Origin: Candidatus Methylomirabilis lanthanidiphila
GTDB taxonomy: Bacteria > Methylomirabilota > Methylomirabilia > Methylomirabilales > Methylomirabilaceae
Length of the DNA: 34,969 bases
Assembly: GCA_902196205.1 (NCBI GenBank)
Contig: CABIKM010000031.1
Coordinates: 1 to 34,969 of the forward strand
Reading direction: 5' to 3'
Of the stretch, positions 15,363-23,545 are shown piece after piece (the stretch's first letter is position 1; every line of letters begins with the position of its first letter). The notes under the pieces were generated by a model. It saw nothing but the letters and a program-made list of their open reading frames with translations. It had not been told where the DNA came from and searched no databases. The position numbers were made by a program, and so were the translations under genes.

Positions 15363-16847
15363 ATGACCCCCAGATGGATCGCTATAACTGTAACGCTGAT
15401 TGTGTGCGCCCTTTACGCCGGGCTGAGTTCGGCGAATTCCGAGCTTCACCCGGGCGGGCGTCTGTTTTTTCCGTTATGGGATGTGTCCAGCCCGAATCGG
15501 GTGACCTTTATTATCCTGACGCGAGCCGCGCTGAACGAGCGTCAGACCATCCAGGCTAAGATGACGTCAACCGCCGGAGGAGCCGCCGTCAAGCAGATCT
15601 GGACGCTGTCGGGCGCGGGCCAGTGCCTGCCGAGGGGGACCGGCGGGACGGAGGCGGATGTCAACCGGACCGATCTTGGAGGAACAGCAGGGGCGCCGAT
15701 CTTTGTCGATGACGTCCACTTCGAGTATTACGGCCGCGGTTGTACCAGCGCGAATGAGGTCGTACACATGAGCTGCGCCGACGTCGATCTTTATCTTCTG
15801 GCTTCGCCGGACAACCCGAACCGCCGGCCCCGCATCGCCTTTGCGGCCGTGGCCGGCGAGGGGCGGGGCGCCCTCGATGTCCATCTGATCTCGAACAGTA
15901 CGGGCAACAGCGCCGCCCGAAAACTCGAGAATTCGCTCATGGGCCACGCTGTCATTTCGGACCTGGCCGAGGGGTGGGCTGCGGTCTATCCCGCTGCGGC
16001 CGCCAAAGCGACGTCGTGCCCCGTCTGTGCCCGGATCGACGGTACTCCTGTCGGTTACGAAAACTATCCGATGGAGGTCGACCTGCCGTGGGCCTTCGCC
16101 GACCTCTTTTCGGCGCCTGGCGGCGCCGTGCGGAATCTGCTGTCGTTATGGGCCCCCGGCCTTGTGCCCGGGGCGAATCTCAGCGATACGTCGGTCGGCC
16201 TGGATATCCGCTGGTGGGACGGGCGGGAGCGGGCCTTCGGCGGATCGGCCACCGCTCATGCGATTCTTCGGCCGTTAGGCGGGCCGCCGCTTCCCGGATT
16301 CGATGCGCCTGTCGCCGGTCTGTTCAGTACGGCGGGGTTTGTCTGCGGCCACGACCCGAGCGGCTCGATGGCTGAGAACGACGGTTTCCCGAGATCGGGA
16401 AGCGATGCCGTTGCCTGCGGCCCGCCCGAGCTGCCTGACCCGGCCCATCCGAGCGATAATTTCGAGGCGTCGGGGGAGATCAACCAAACCGGACACTCGA
16501 TCCAGGGTTCGAGGCCGATCGGCTGGTGGCGGTTCCGGCTTCGTGTCGACGGCGCCTCACCGCTGGAGATCGGCACGCACTCCGGCCGGGGTCTGGTAGG
16601 GGTGGTGCTCTCGGTGACGCCAGGCGCCGCCTTCGTGGGAGTGGGCGACGCCGTTCGGGCATGGCACCCGGATGCCTGCGAGCCGGGCCAGAGCGGCCGT
16701 ACCGTCGGCCCCCCCCACCTGCGCGATGGAGGGGTCCGATCGAACCGCGGCAGCGGCTTTACTCCTGCGGATCTTCTCAGCCTCTTTAACGTTTTTGATC
16801 CGGATGACCAGGCCGCGATTTGCGCGGGCGCCTTCGGCGGCGGTTAA
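15363..16847 (+). CDS. Exported nine-cysteine surface protein, paralogue B
   Basis: A 494-residue tandem paralogue of the protein encoded at 13634-15238. The signal peptide ends near residue 24 (LSSA), and the mature start NSELHPGGRLFFPLWDVS is almost identical to paralogue A. The same blocks follow in the same order, including VDDVHFEYYG, GRGALDVHL, EGWAAVYPAAAAKA and GWWRF. The mature protein again has nine cysteines with the TSCPVC pair. It is about 40 residues shorter, mainly through loss of loops in the last third. Its G+C is higher than that of paralogue A. No separate promoter is clear after the strong terminator: a TATAAT at 15359 overlaps the start codon and cannot serve it. The ribosome site is weak, so expression may be lower. 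A sulfotransferase gene follows after 54 bases. Confidence 0.75.
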   Translation: MTPRWIAITVTLIVCALYAGLSSANSELHPGGRLFFPLWDVSSPNRVTFIILTRAALNERQTIQAKMTSTAGGAAVKQIWTLSGAGQCLPRGTGGTEADVNRTDLGGTAGAPIFVDDVHFEYYGRGCTSANEVVHMSCADVDLYLLASPDNPNRRPRIAFAAVAGEGRGALDVHLISNSTGNSAARKLENSLMGHAVISDLAEGWAAVYPAAAAKATSCPVCARIDGTPVGYENYPMEVDLPWAFADLFSAPGGAVRNLLSLWAPGLVPGANLSDTSVGLDIRWWDGRERAFGGSATAHAILRPLGGPPLPGFDAPVAGLFSTAGFVCGHDPSGSMAENDGFPRSGSDAVACGPPELPDPAHPSDNFEASGEINQTGHSIQGSRPIGWWRFRLRVDGASPLEIGTHSGRGLVGVVLSVTPGAAFVGVGDAVRAWHPDACEPGQSGRTVGPPHLRDGGVRSNRGSGFTPADLLSLFNVFDPDDQAAICAGAFGGG

Positions 16848-16901
16848 GCCCTTTTGGCGCGTCGCGCCGCCTGACTGCCTATCCATGGGAACACGATAGC
16901 G

Positions 16902-17870
16902 ATGCGTCCTCCGGCGTTCATCGGGGGCTTCCGCAGCGGCTCCACACTCCTGATCAATTACCTCGGCTTACATCCGCGCCTTTCCGCCGTCTATGAGACC
17001 AAGTTCCTCGTCGACCTCCTCCGTATCGTGCGGCTGATTCGGGACAATGGGGAAGGCGCCGGTCGCGAGCTGGATTTCCTTCGGGGCTGGGTGGGGCGTC
17101 AGGGCTTGACCCGCGCCGAGGCGGTGGAGATCATGATTAAACAGGCCGTCAGGGATATCAGCCTGACGCAACAGGTGCTGGACGGCACCGCGCCGGACGG
17201 CAAGGCCGGCCATGAGCGGTACGCGCTGGGAACGAACCATATCCTGTGGCAGGCGTCGGAGGCGCTGGAGACGATCGGCCCGTTTGTCGAGGCCGTGCGC
17301 GCGGGACACGGGGCCAGCACGCTCCTTCCTGCGCTGGCCTCTTCGCTGCAGGCGCTGTTCGCGATGCATGCCGCCCGCGAAGGCAAGCGCGAGTGGGTCA
17401 ATAAAACCCCTGAGATCTTGCGGTTTCAGCCGGAACTGCGGCAGATGCTGGGGCGGGTGCGGTTCATCCATCTCATCCGGGACGGGCGGGATGTGGTCCA
17501 CTCTTCCGTCAGGCTCCACTGGTGGTCTGTGGAGACGGGCTCCCGAGCCTGGAAGCTGTTTATTGATGAGGTTCGCGCTCACGTTTCGGTCGGTTCGCAG
17601 GATTATCTGGAATTGCGATACGAGGATCTTGTCACGGATCACGTCGGCACCCTGCGCCGGGTTCTGGATTTTCTCGACATCGACGGAGACCCCGAGGCGA
17701 TGGTCGCGGCTCAGGAGCGGCTGGCGCCGGGGAGCACCTCCAGGTCGGAGGCGGAGGCACGCATGGGCCAGTGGCGGTCCGCGATGACCGCAGGCGATCG
17801 CGCGACCTTCAAGGCCATCGCGAACGATCTGCTGATCTCCCTTGGCTATGCGTCTGATGCGGACTGGTAG
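16902..17870 (+). CDS. Sulfotransferase family protein
   Basis: A 322-residue cytosolic enzyme expected to move sulfate from PAPS to a hydroxyl or amino group, most likely on a sugar or lipid. The 5'-phosphosulfate loop is GGFRSGSTLL (8-17), and the 3'-phosphate site is FIHLIRDGRDVVHSSVR (about 188-204). A typical LRYEDLV element follows near 240. Length and motif order match bacterial Sulfotransfer_1/3 proteins. It sits between the nine-cysteine proteins and the polysaccharide export genes, so the acceptor could belong to either. A second, only distantly similar sulfotransferase is at 29703-30647. The stop is followed by a short hairpin. Confidence 0.85.
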   Translation: MRPPAFIGGFRSGSTLLINYLGLHPRLSAVYETKFLVDLLRIVRLIRDNGEGAGRELDFLRGWVGRQGLTRAEAVEIMIKQAVRDISLTQQVLDGTAPDGKAGHERYALGTNHILWQASEALETIGPFVEAVRAGHGASTLLPALASSLQALFAMHAAREGKREWVNKTPEILRFQPELRQMLGRVRFIHLIRDGRDVVHSSVRLHWWSVETGSRAWKLFIDEVRAHVSVGSQDYLELRYEDLVTDHVGTLRRVLDFLDIDGDPEAMVAAQERLAPGSTSRSEAEARMGQWRSAMTAGDRATFKAIANDLLISLGYASDADW

Positions 17871-17879
17871 CCGACCAAT

Positions 17880-17896
17880 CCGGAACGGGATTCCGG
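17880..17896 (+). terminator. Short hairpin after the sulfotransferase gene
   Basis: CCGGAA and TTCCGG pair around a CGGGA loop ten bases after the stop codon. There is no T-tract, so it may be a weak terminator or an mRNA end-protecting hairpin. Confidence 0.4.
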
Positions 17897-17902
17897 GGAA
17901 CC

Positions 17903-17931
17903 TTGACACCGGCGGCTTCGCATGCTAGAAG
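17903..17931 (+). promoter_or_regulatory. Promoter of the polysaccharide export operon
   Basis: A perfect TTGACA (17903-17908), a 17-nt spacer and TAGAAG (17926-17931) with an extended TGC just upstream. The predicted start near 17938 leaves a leader of about 130 nt before ATG 18068. It would drive the Wzm/Wzt genes and probably the genes behind them. Confidence 0.6.
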
Positions 17932-18067
17932 CTTGAGAGCATCGAACCGTCATACCGACCCCCTGGCCCCCGTGCGGGAAGAGTGCGGCGGCGAGGGGTA
18001 GAGCAGCCAGCCCGCATGATGACCGGAAGAGGTCCCGTATCTACCGTTCGATGAGCACAAAGGAGAT

Positions 18068-18850
18068 ATGTTGAGTCTCTATCGCCATAGTGGTCTGATC
18101 GGCAACTTTGTCAAACGCGATCTGCTGGCCCGGTACAAAGGGTCGGCGATGGGGGTCTGCTGGTCCGTTGTTCAGCCCATCGTGATGTTGATCCTGTATA
18201 CTTATGTATTCTCGACCATCTTGAAGGTGCGGGTCGGACCCACCGAAGGGACCGGTATCTTTGCCATCTACCTCTTTTGCGGGATGCTTCCCTGGAATGC
18301 CTTTCAGGAAGGGGTCAGCCGGTCCGCGACCGTGATTCTCGACAATGCGAATCTGATCAAGCGCACCGTCTTTCCGGCGGAGATTTTGCCGATCTACATT
18401 GTTGCGTCAGGACTCGTGAATGAACTGATCGGTCTTGGGGTGCTGCTGGCAGCGGTCCTGCTGACAGCCAAGACCATCAGTCCGGTCCTGCTGTTCCTTC
18501 CCGTGATTGTTCTCTTGCAGGGGGCCTTTACCCTCGGGTTGGCGTGGATCATCGCAGCGATCAACGTGTTTCTGCGGGATGTGGGCCAGCTCCTCGGTAT
18601 GGCGCTCAGCCTCTGGATGTTCCTGACACCGGTGTTTTACCCGCCCTCGCTGGTCCCCCCGTCGTTAGAATGGATTCTCTACATCAACCCGATGATGTGG
18701 GTGGTGGAGTCGTATCGGGGTATCGTCTTGCGCGGGGTCATGCCGCCGTGGACCGGCTTGGCGGCCCTGGCGTTCAGCTCGTTGACGGCTTTCGTGGTTG
18801 GGCGTCTCCTGTTTCGGCGGATGCAGGGCGCCTTCGCCGATGTGATCTGA
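18068..18850 (+). CDS. wzm: ABC-2 type polysaccharide export permease (Wzm-like)
   Basis: A 260-residue inner-membrane permease with about six hydrophobic segments. The N-terminal amphipathic stretch LIGNFVKRDLLARYKGSAMG is characteristic of Wzm/KpsM/TagG exporters, as is the late NPMMWVVESYRGIVLRG block. It would form the channel through which a polyprenyl-linked polysaccharide crosses the inner membrane, with the ATPase encoded next. Its stop overlaps the ATPase start (TGATG). The ribosome site AAAGGAGAT precedes ATG. Confidence 0.9.
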   Translation: MLSLYRHSGLIGNFVKRDLLARYKGSAMGVCWSVVQPIVMLILYTYVFSTILKVRVGPTEGTGIFAIYLFCGMLPWNAFQEGVSRSATVILDNANLIKRTVFPAEILPIYIVASGLVNELIGLGVLLAAVLLTAKTISPVLLFLPVIVLLQGAFTLGLAWIIAAINVFLRDVGQLLGMALSLWMFLTPVFYPPSLVPPSLEWILYINPMMWVVESYRGIVLRGVMPPWTGLAALAFSSLTAFVVGRLLFRRMQGAFADVI

Positions 18851-20091
18851 TGCCGGCTATCCAGGTCGACGGTCTGTCGAAGATGTACCGGATTTATGCG
18901 CGTCCCAAGGACCGGTTAATAGAGTATCTAGTCCGCGGCCGCAAGCGCCACCAGGAGTTCTGGGCCCTCAGGGATGTGACCTTTCAGGCCCCGACGGGCT
19001 CCACATTCGGTTTAATGGGAGAAAACGGGTCCGGCAAAAGCACCCTGCTCCAACTGCTGGCAGGCACGTTAACCCCGACATCCGGCGTACGCCGGGTACG
19101 CGGGCGGGTGTCGGCCATCCTTGAGCTGGGGGCCGGTTTCAATCCCGATTTTACGGGACGGGAAAACGTGTTGATGACCGGCGCGATCATGGGGATCGCG
19201 CGGCGAGAGATGGCGGCGCGGCTTGAGGATGTGATCGCCTTTGCCGAGATCGGCGACTTCATCGACCGGCCTCTCAGAATGTACTCAACGGGGATGTACC
19301 TCCGGCTCGCCTTTGCCGCAGCGACCACGGTGGATCCGGATGTTCTGATTGTCGACGAAGCGCTCTCGGTCGGGGACGAGTACTTTCAGAAGCGCTGCAT
19401 CGATCGCATTGAGACGTTCCGGAAGGCCGGCAGGACGATTGTGTTCTGCTCGCACAACAGCTATCAGCTTCGGATGGTCTGCGAGCAGGCGATCTGGCTG
19501 CGCGCCGGGCGTGTGGCGATGATGGGCGATACTCTGAAGGTGGTGACCGAATACGAAAGCTATCTGCGGGGTCGCATGGCCGAGCGTTGCGCCGATCCGC
19601 CGGTATCGGGGCCGGCGACGGGGCAGCGCGGACCGCGTCCGGCTCCGTGGATCACCGATGTCTCTCTTATCGTCAATGGCCAGGCGGGCGCCCGTCACGA
19701 GGTACAGACCGGCGATGATCTGGCTATCGCCGTCTCCTATGAGGTTCCCGCCCCTCCCGCGGCGGTCCATGTCGGCGTAAGGATTTTCCGGAACGACGGC
19801 ATTGTGTGCTATGGAGCCGGCACCCATCTGGACGGACTCACACCCCCGCCGACCTCAGGGAGCGTGATCCTCACGTTTCCGAACATCCAACTCCTGGCGG
19901 GAGAGTATTATGTGTCCGTCCACCTGCTCGATGAAACCGGCCTGCATCACTACGAAGAACGGAGAAGGGCGTGTAGTTTCAGAGTCTACCAGCCCTTTAT
20001 CGCCATCGGGTTGTGCCAACTGAGGCATGAATGGAGCGTTGAGGCGACTCCGAAAGACGCGGCTTACCTCCACAGTGAGATGGTCGGCTGA
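18850..20091 (+). CDS. wzt: Polysaccharide export ABC ATPase with C-terminal cargo domain (Wzt-like)
   Basis: A 413-residue ATPase. Walker A is GENGSGKST (57-65), the signature is YSTGMYLRLAFA (145-156) and Walker B is VLIVDEA (165-171), followed by a SHNSYQ switch region. Residues beyond about 265 form an extra beta-sandwich-like domain with VHVGVRIFRNDG and GEYYVSVHLLDETG. This matches the Wzt_C domain that recognises a modified chain end in some O-antigen systems, and implies that export waits for a terminal modification. Methyltransferases downstream are natural candidates for that cap. The start at 18850 gives the usual N-terminus and a one-base overlap with the permease stop; a longer ORF from 18544 lies inside the permease gene and is not used. 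Confidence 0.9.
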   Translation: MPAIQVDGLSKMYRIYARPKDRLIEYLVRGRKRHQEFWALRDVTFQAPTGSTFGLMGENGSGKSTLLQLLAGTLTPTSGVRRVRGRVSAILELGAGFNPDFTGRENVLMTGAIMGIARREMAARLEDVIAFAEIGDFIDRPLRMYSTGMYLRLAFAAATTVDPDVLIVDEALSVGDEYFQKRCIDRIETFRKAGRTIVFCSHNSYQLRMVCEQAIWLRAGRVAMMGDTLKVVTEYESYLRGRMAERCADPPVSGPATGQRGPRPAPWITDVSLIVNGQAGARHEVQTGDDLAIAVSYEVPAPPAAVHVGVRIFRNDGIVCYGAGTHLDGLTPPPTSGSVILTFPNIQLLAGEYYVSVHLLDETGLHHYEERRRACSFRVYQPFIAIGLCQLRHEWSVEATPKDAAYLHSEMVG

Positions 20092-20101
20092 GAATCTGGT
20101 C

Positions 20102-21139
20102 ATGACAGAACGTGAAGGCCAGTCCGGCCAACCGCGGCCCTGGTCGATTCGTCTCTATCAGCCGGGGGATGAGGTCCAGATTGTCGGACTATTTCAGCGC
20201 GTGTTCGGGAAGGAGCGCTCGCTGGCGCATTGGCGATGGAAGTTCATGGACAACCCGGAAGGCGCCCAGATCTGTCTTGCCGTCACCGACACCGGGGAGG
20301 TTATCGGGCAATACGCCGGCATTCCGGTTCGCGTCATGGTCGATGGTCAGATCCTTACCTTTTCACAATCCATTGACAGTATGGTGGATGCCGGCTACCG
20401 TCGAGGCCTGAAAAAACCCGGTGTCTTTGCCAGTCTCTTCGAACGGTTCGCCGATACGTACGGCGGCCGGGACGGCGTGACCATTCTGTGGGGATATACG
20501 ACCCCTGAGGCGCTTCGGATCGGCCGGCGGCTTCTGGGATACCTCGCCCTGCATCGGGTGGTGAAATTGGTCCGGTCGGTGGACAGCCCCGCTCGCCTGT
20601 CTCCCTGGCAGCAGATGAGCGAGGCATGGCGTCGGATTCAGTGTCCGATCCATCCGGTACGCCGTTTCGATGCCGGGATAGATCGCCTGTGGGAACAATG
20701 CCGGCCGGAACTGCGGGTGGCGACTATCCGGGATGCGCGATATCTGAACTGGCGATACGCCGACTGCCCCGATGTGCAATACAGGCTGCTGATGGCGGGG
20801 GGGACGATGGGTACGCCGCCTCTCGGGATGGCGGTGCTGAGGCTTGGTTGGGAGGGGCAACCGGTCGCGTGTCTCGTGGATTGGTTGGTTCCCTGGAAGA
20901 ACATGGCGGCCGCCGAACGTCTGCTGCAACGCAGTTTTGAAGAAGCCGGACTGGCAGGGATGAAGGAGTTGCACGCCTGGTTTCCTCCGTCGTCCCCGTG
21001 GTGTCGATACCTGCGTGATAAAGGGTTTCAGTCAATCGAGACCGCTTGCATGACCGTACGCCAGTTTACCCCGACCATATCGCTTGAGCTCCTGAATGCT
21101 CATTGGTACTACACCATGGGCGATTCGGATCATTATTAG
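20102..21139 (+). CDS. GNAT-fold acyltransferase
   Basis: A 345-residue protein with an N-terminal GNAT pattern: IRLYQPGDEVQIVGLFQRVF, then a WRWKFMDNP element, and an ICLAVTDTGEVIGQYAGIPV strand pair near 55-75, where acetyl-CoA would bind. A second, C-terminal half with LNWRYADCP and MAVLRLGWEGQP looks like a further GNAT unit. This two-domain form is common in polysaccharide loci and is usually annotated as a GNAT family N-acetyltransferase. The role could be acylating an amino sugar of the polymer. ATG 20102 was chosen because it follows the Wzt stop by 10 bases; the longer ORF would overlap wzt. The gene lies before a PIG-L deacetylase, so the two may adjust the same amino group. Confidence 0.68.
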   Translation: MTEREGQSGQPRPWSIRLYQPGDEVQIVGLFQRVFGKERSLAHWRWKFMDNPEGAQICLAVTDTGEVIGQYAGIPVRVMVDGQILTFSQSIDSMVDAGYRRGLKKPGVFASLFERFADTYGGRDGVTILWGYTTPEALRIGRRLLGYLALHRVVKLVRSVDSPARLSPWQQMSEAWRRIQCPIHPVRRFDAGIDRLWEQCRPELRVATIRDARYLNWRYADCPDVQYRLLMAGGTMGTPPLGMAVLRLGWEGQPVACLVDWLVPWKNMAAAERLLQRSFEEAGLAGMKELHAWFPPSSPWCRYLRDKGFQSIETACMTVRQFTPTISLELLNAHWYYTMGDSDHY

Positions 21140-21154
21140 GATCAGGGGAATATC

Positions 21155-21841
21155 GTGGGAATAGGGCGACAGCCGCCGCCATACCCGGCGATCTGGGCTA
21201 CCCCCCCAAGGGGCCGTGTGCTGGCGCTGGCGCCTCACGCCGATGACGAAACCTTAGGCTGCGGCGGCGTGTTGATTCGGCACCGCGAGCAGGGGGATCC
21301 CGTTCGAGTGGTGTGTGTCACCGACGGCGCGGCGGGCGATCCGTTGGGCTATTACAGCGGCCGGGACTATCCGGAATTGCGGCGGGAGGAAGCCCGACGG
21401 GCCGGCGCGATCCTGGGGGTCGATGACCTGGTCTTTTGGGACTACCCCGACGGGCGGCTCGCGGAGGCGCACGACCTGGCCCAACGCCTTGCCGCGCTGT
21501 TTGATGCCTATCGTCCGGACATCATCTATCGGCCTTCAACGGCAGAGATTCACCCTGATCATTGGGCGTTGGGGGTCGCGACTGAAGAGGCGCTGCACGA
21601 TTATCGGCGGGCGGTCGGCGACTACTGCTTCGAAGCATGGGCGACGGTCCGGCCGTCCTACGTGATCGATATCAGCGCAGTCTGGGAACGAAAGCGTCAG
21701 GCAATCGAGCAGTATCAGAGCCAGCTCCGATACAACGATTATGTCCATATGATCGAGGGGCTAAACGCGTACAGAACGATTTATCTGTCGTCGGCCCGGT
21801 ATATGGAAGCCTTCGAGTCCGGGTTTAACGATAGTTCGTGA
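21155..21841 (+). CDS. PIG-L family deacetylase
   Basis: A 228-residue zinc-dependent deacetylase. The family signature PHADDE (27-32) carries the metal-binding His and the catalytic Asp, and a second metal-site motif HPDH follows near residue 129. PIG-L/LmbE proteins remove acetyl groups from N-acetylglucosamine-type substrates. In this locus a sugar nucleotide, lipid-linked sugar or polymer unit is the likely target. The start is GTG 21155, with an AGGGGAAT ribosome site. The stop overlaps or abuts the next glycosyltransferase start, indicating coupling. Confidence 0.88.
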   Translation: MGIGRQPPPYPAIWATPPRGRVLALAPHADDETLGCGGVLIRHREQGDPVRVVCVTDGAAGDPLGYYSGRDYPELRREEARRAGAILGVDDLVFWDYPDGRLAEAHDLAQRLAALFDAYRPDIIYRPSTAEIHPDHWALGVATEEALHDYRRAVGDYCFEAWATVRPSYVIDISAVWERKRQAIEQYQSQLRYNDYVHMIEGLNAYRTIYLSSARYMEAFESGFNDSS

Positions 21842-21861
21842 CGGACGGTGATGACCGGTCT

Positions 21862-23454
21862 ATGAGAATCGTGCAGTTCGTTCACGGGTACCCTCCGGAA
21901 TTCGTCGCCGGGACCGAGCGGTATACACAAGGGCTGAGCCGGATGCTGGTGGCGCACGGCCATGCCTGCCTGGTTATTGCCGGTTCTGAGCGGACAGCCT
22001 CACAGCCATCGATGGCGGTCGAGTGGGACGGCGGCGTTCAGATCGTCCGGCTGATTGGCTGCGCCGGACCCGATGACCGCCGTCCGTCCGTCCATAATCC
22101 TCCGGCGGAAGAGCTGATTCGATGGCTCCTTGACCTTTGGAGGCCTGAGGTCGCCCACGTTCAGCACTGGATGAGGCTCACTAATACCGTCGTGGGGGTC
22201 TGCCGGGAGTTCAATCTTCCGACTGTGGTCACGCTGCATGACCAGTGGGTTGCATGCACACGGGTTCATCGGTTTCAACCCGGCGAGCAGCTCTGTTCCG
22301 ACCTGGAGGCGCCGTGTCTGTCGTGCGTCGAGCGGGATCCGTGGCAGCGGGACTGGGAGATCGGCGAACGATTGTCGTTGCGACAGCGAATCCTCGAGCG
22401 GGAACTTCGGCTGGCCCATCGTCTGCTGGTCCCCTCTGCGGCCCAACAAGATTTCCTGCGGCAGATCGTGCCGGCGATTCCAGACCGACTCGAGGTCGTC
22501 CCATTGGCGTTACCGGTCCGGCGTCGGGACCGGATCGACCTTCCGGAGAAGGGTTATTCGAACGGACCGTTCAGGATCGGTCACTGGGGCTATCTGGCGC
22601 CAGGGAAAGGCGTTCACCTTTTGCTGGAGGCGGCCCAACTCCTTCCGCCGGATCAAAGGATCGAGTGGCATCTGTATGGTCTGTCATCCGGTCCTCCGTA
22701 TGAAGAGCGGCTGGAGCGACTGGCGGCGGGACGGTCCGTCTTCTTTCACGGGAGGTACACCTTCGAGGATGTGCAATCGGCCGGGCTTGACCTCGCCGTG
22801 TTCCCGTCGCTGTGCTATGAGACCTATTCCTTTGTCCTTGACGAGGCGTTTTCGCTCGGTCTGCCTGTGGTTGCCTCGAATAAAGGGGCCTTCCCTGAGC
22901 GGATAGGTGAGGCCGGTCTGGTATTTCAACAGGGTGACCCCGGTGATCTCGCGAAGACGATTGCGTGGTTACTAAAGAATCCTGCCGAGTTGGCTCGTCT
23001 GAAACGCGCGGTATCGACGGGAAAGGTGGTGCCGATGGAGGAGCATGTCACGCGCCTTGAAAAGATCTATGGCGAGGTGGTGGAGAGTCGCGAGCCTGAG
23101 CGCGACGCGGACCTCGCCGAGCGAGAGTTCCTGCTTCACCTGCATCGGGTGGTTGAGGATCGAGACCGGGAGATCCAACGTCTGCGTGGACATGTCGCGG
23201 AGCAGGAAAGGGCCGTCAAGGAGCAGGAAAGGGCCGTCAAGGAGCAGGAAAGGGCGATCAGGAATCTCGAGGAGCGGCTGCGACAGACCGAGCAGACGGT
23301 CTTGGACCGGGAGGCGGCCTTGCAGCAGACCCGACAGGCGCTCGAGATGCTGCAGAGCGATCATGCCAACCTGAGGGCCCACCTGCTTCACCTGAAACAG
23401 ACCCCCCTGTTCCAGCTTCACGAGTTGCTGAAGAAACTGTTGAAACGCCCATGA
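21862..23454 (+). CDS. GT4 glycosyltransferase with C-terminal coiled-coil tail
   Basis: A retaining GT-B glycosyltransferase of 530 residues. The N-terminal domain opens with MRIVQFVHGYPPEFVAGTE. The donor-binding domain carries the G-H-W-G-Y and A-P-G-K-G-V-H region and the late DEAFSLGLPVVASNKGAFPE, with the family E-x7-E pattern. Residues from about 405 are heptad-rich and contain three direct copies of EQERAVK/R, followed by more coil and a short hydrophobic C-terminus, which may mediate assembly or membrane attachment. A four-cysteine motif (DQWVAC, 12 residues, C-x6-C-x2-C) is shared with the two other GT4 proteins in the window. Start 21862 gives the conserved N-terminus; GTG 21838, overlapping the deacetylase stop, is an alternative. 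Confidence 0.85.
   Translation: MRIVQFVHGYPPEFVAGTERYTQGLSRMLVAHGHACLVIAGSERTASQPSMAVEWDGGVQIVRLIGCAGPDDRRPSVHNPPAEELIRWLLDLWRPEVAHVQHWMRLTNTVVGVCREFNLPTVVTLHDQWVACTRVHRFQPGEQLCSDLEAPCLSCVERDPWQRDWEIGERLSLRQRILERELRLAHRLLVPSAAQQDFLRQIVPAIPDRLEVVPLALPVRRRDRIDLPEKGYSNGPFRIGHWGYLAPGKGVHLLLEAAQLLPPDQRIEWHLYGLSSGPPYEERLERLAAGRSVFFHGRYTFEDVQSAGLDLAVFPSLCYETYSFVLDEAFSLGLPVVASNKGAFPERIGEAGLVFQQGDPGDLAKTIAWLLKNPAELARLKRAVSTGKVVPMEEHVTRLEKIYGEVVESREPERDADLAEREFLLHLHRVVEDRDREIQRLRGHVAEQERAVKEQERAVKEQERAIRNLEERLRQTEQTVLDREAALQQTRQALEMLQSDHANLRAHLLHLKQTPLFQLHELLKKLLKRP
23200..23262 (+). repeat. Three 21-bp tandem repeats in the coiled-coil tail
   Basis: Three head-to-tail copies of GAGCAGGAAAGGGCCGTCAA plus one base; the third has a few changes. 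Each encodes one heptad, EQERAVK. The first two copies are identical, which points to recent in-frame expansion. Confidence 0.9.
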
Positions 23455-23545
23455 CAGAGTTCAGATCCATGTTCGGCGGAGGCGACCCGCATGATCTGTC
23501 GAGCCCATGTGGACGCCTCATCGGCGATCCTGACGGGGGGCCGGC

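Noticed and set aside
15359-15364. TATAAT as a -10 box for the second nine-cysteine gene
   Set aside because: It overlaps the start codon, has no matching -35, and would start transcription inside the gene.
13634-16847. Nine-cysteine proteins as exosortase substrates or cytochromes
   Set aside because: Neither has a C-terminal sorting motif with a hydrophobic segment and basic end, and neither has CxxCH.
18544-18849. Longer start for the Wzt-like ATPase
   Set aside because: The extension lies inside the permease gene, is not homologous to ABC ATPases, and ATG 18850 gives the normal overlap and N-terminus.
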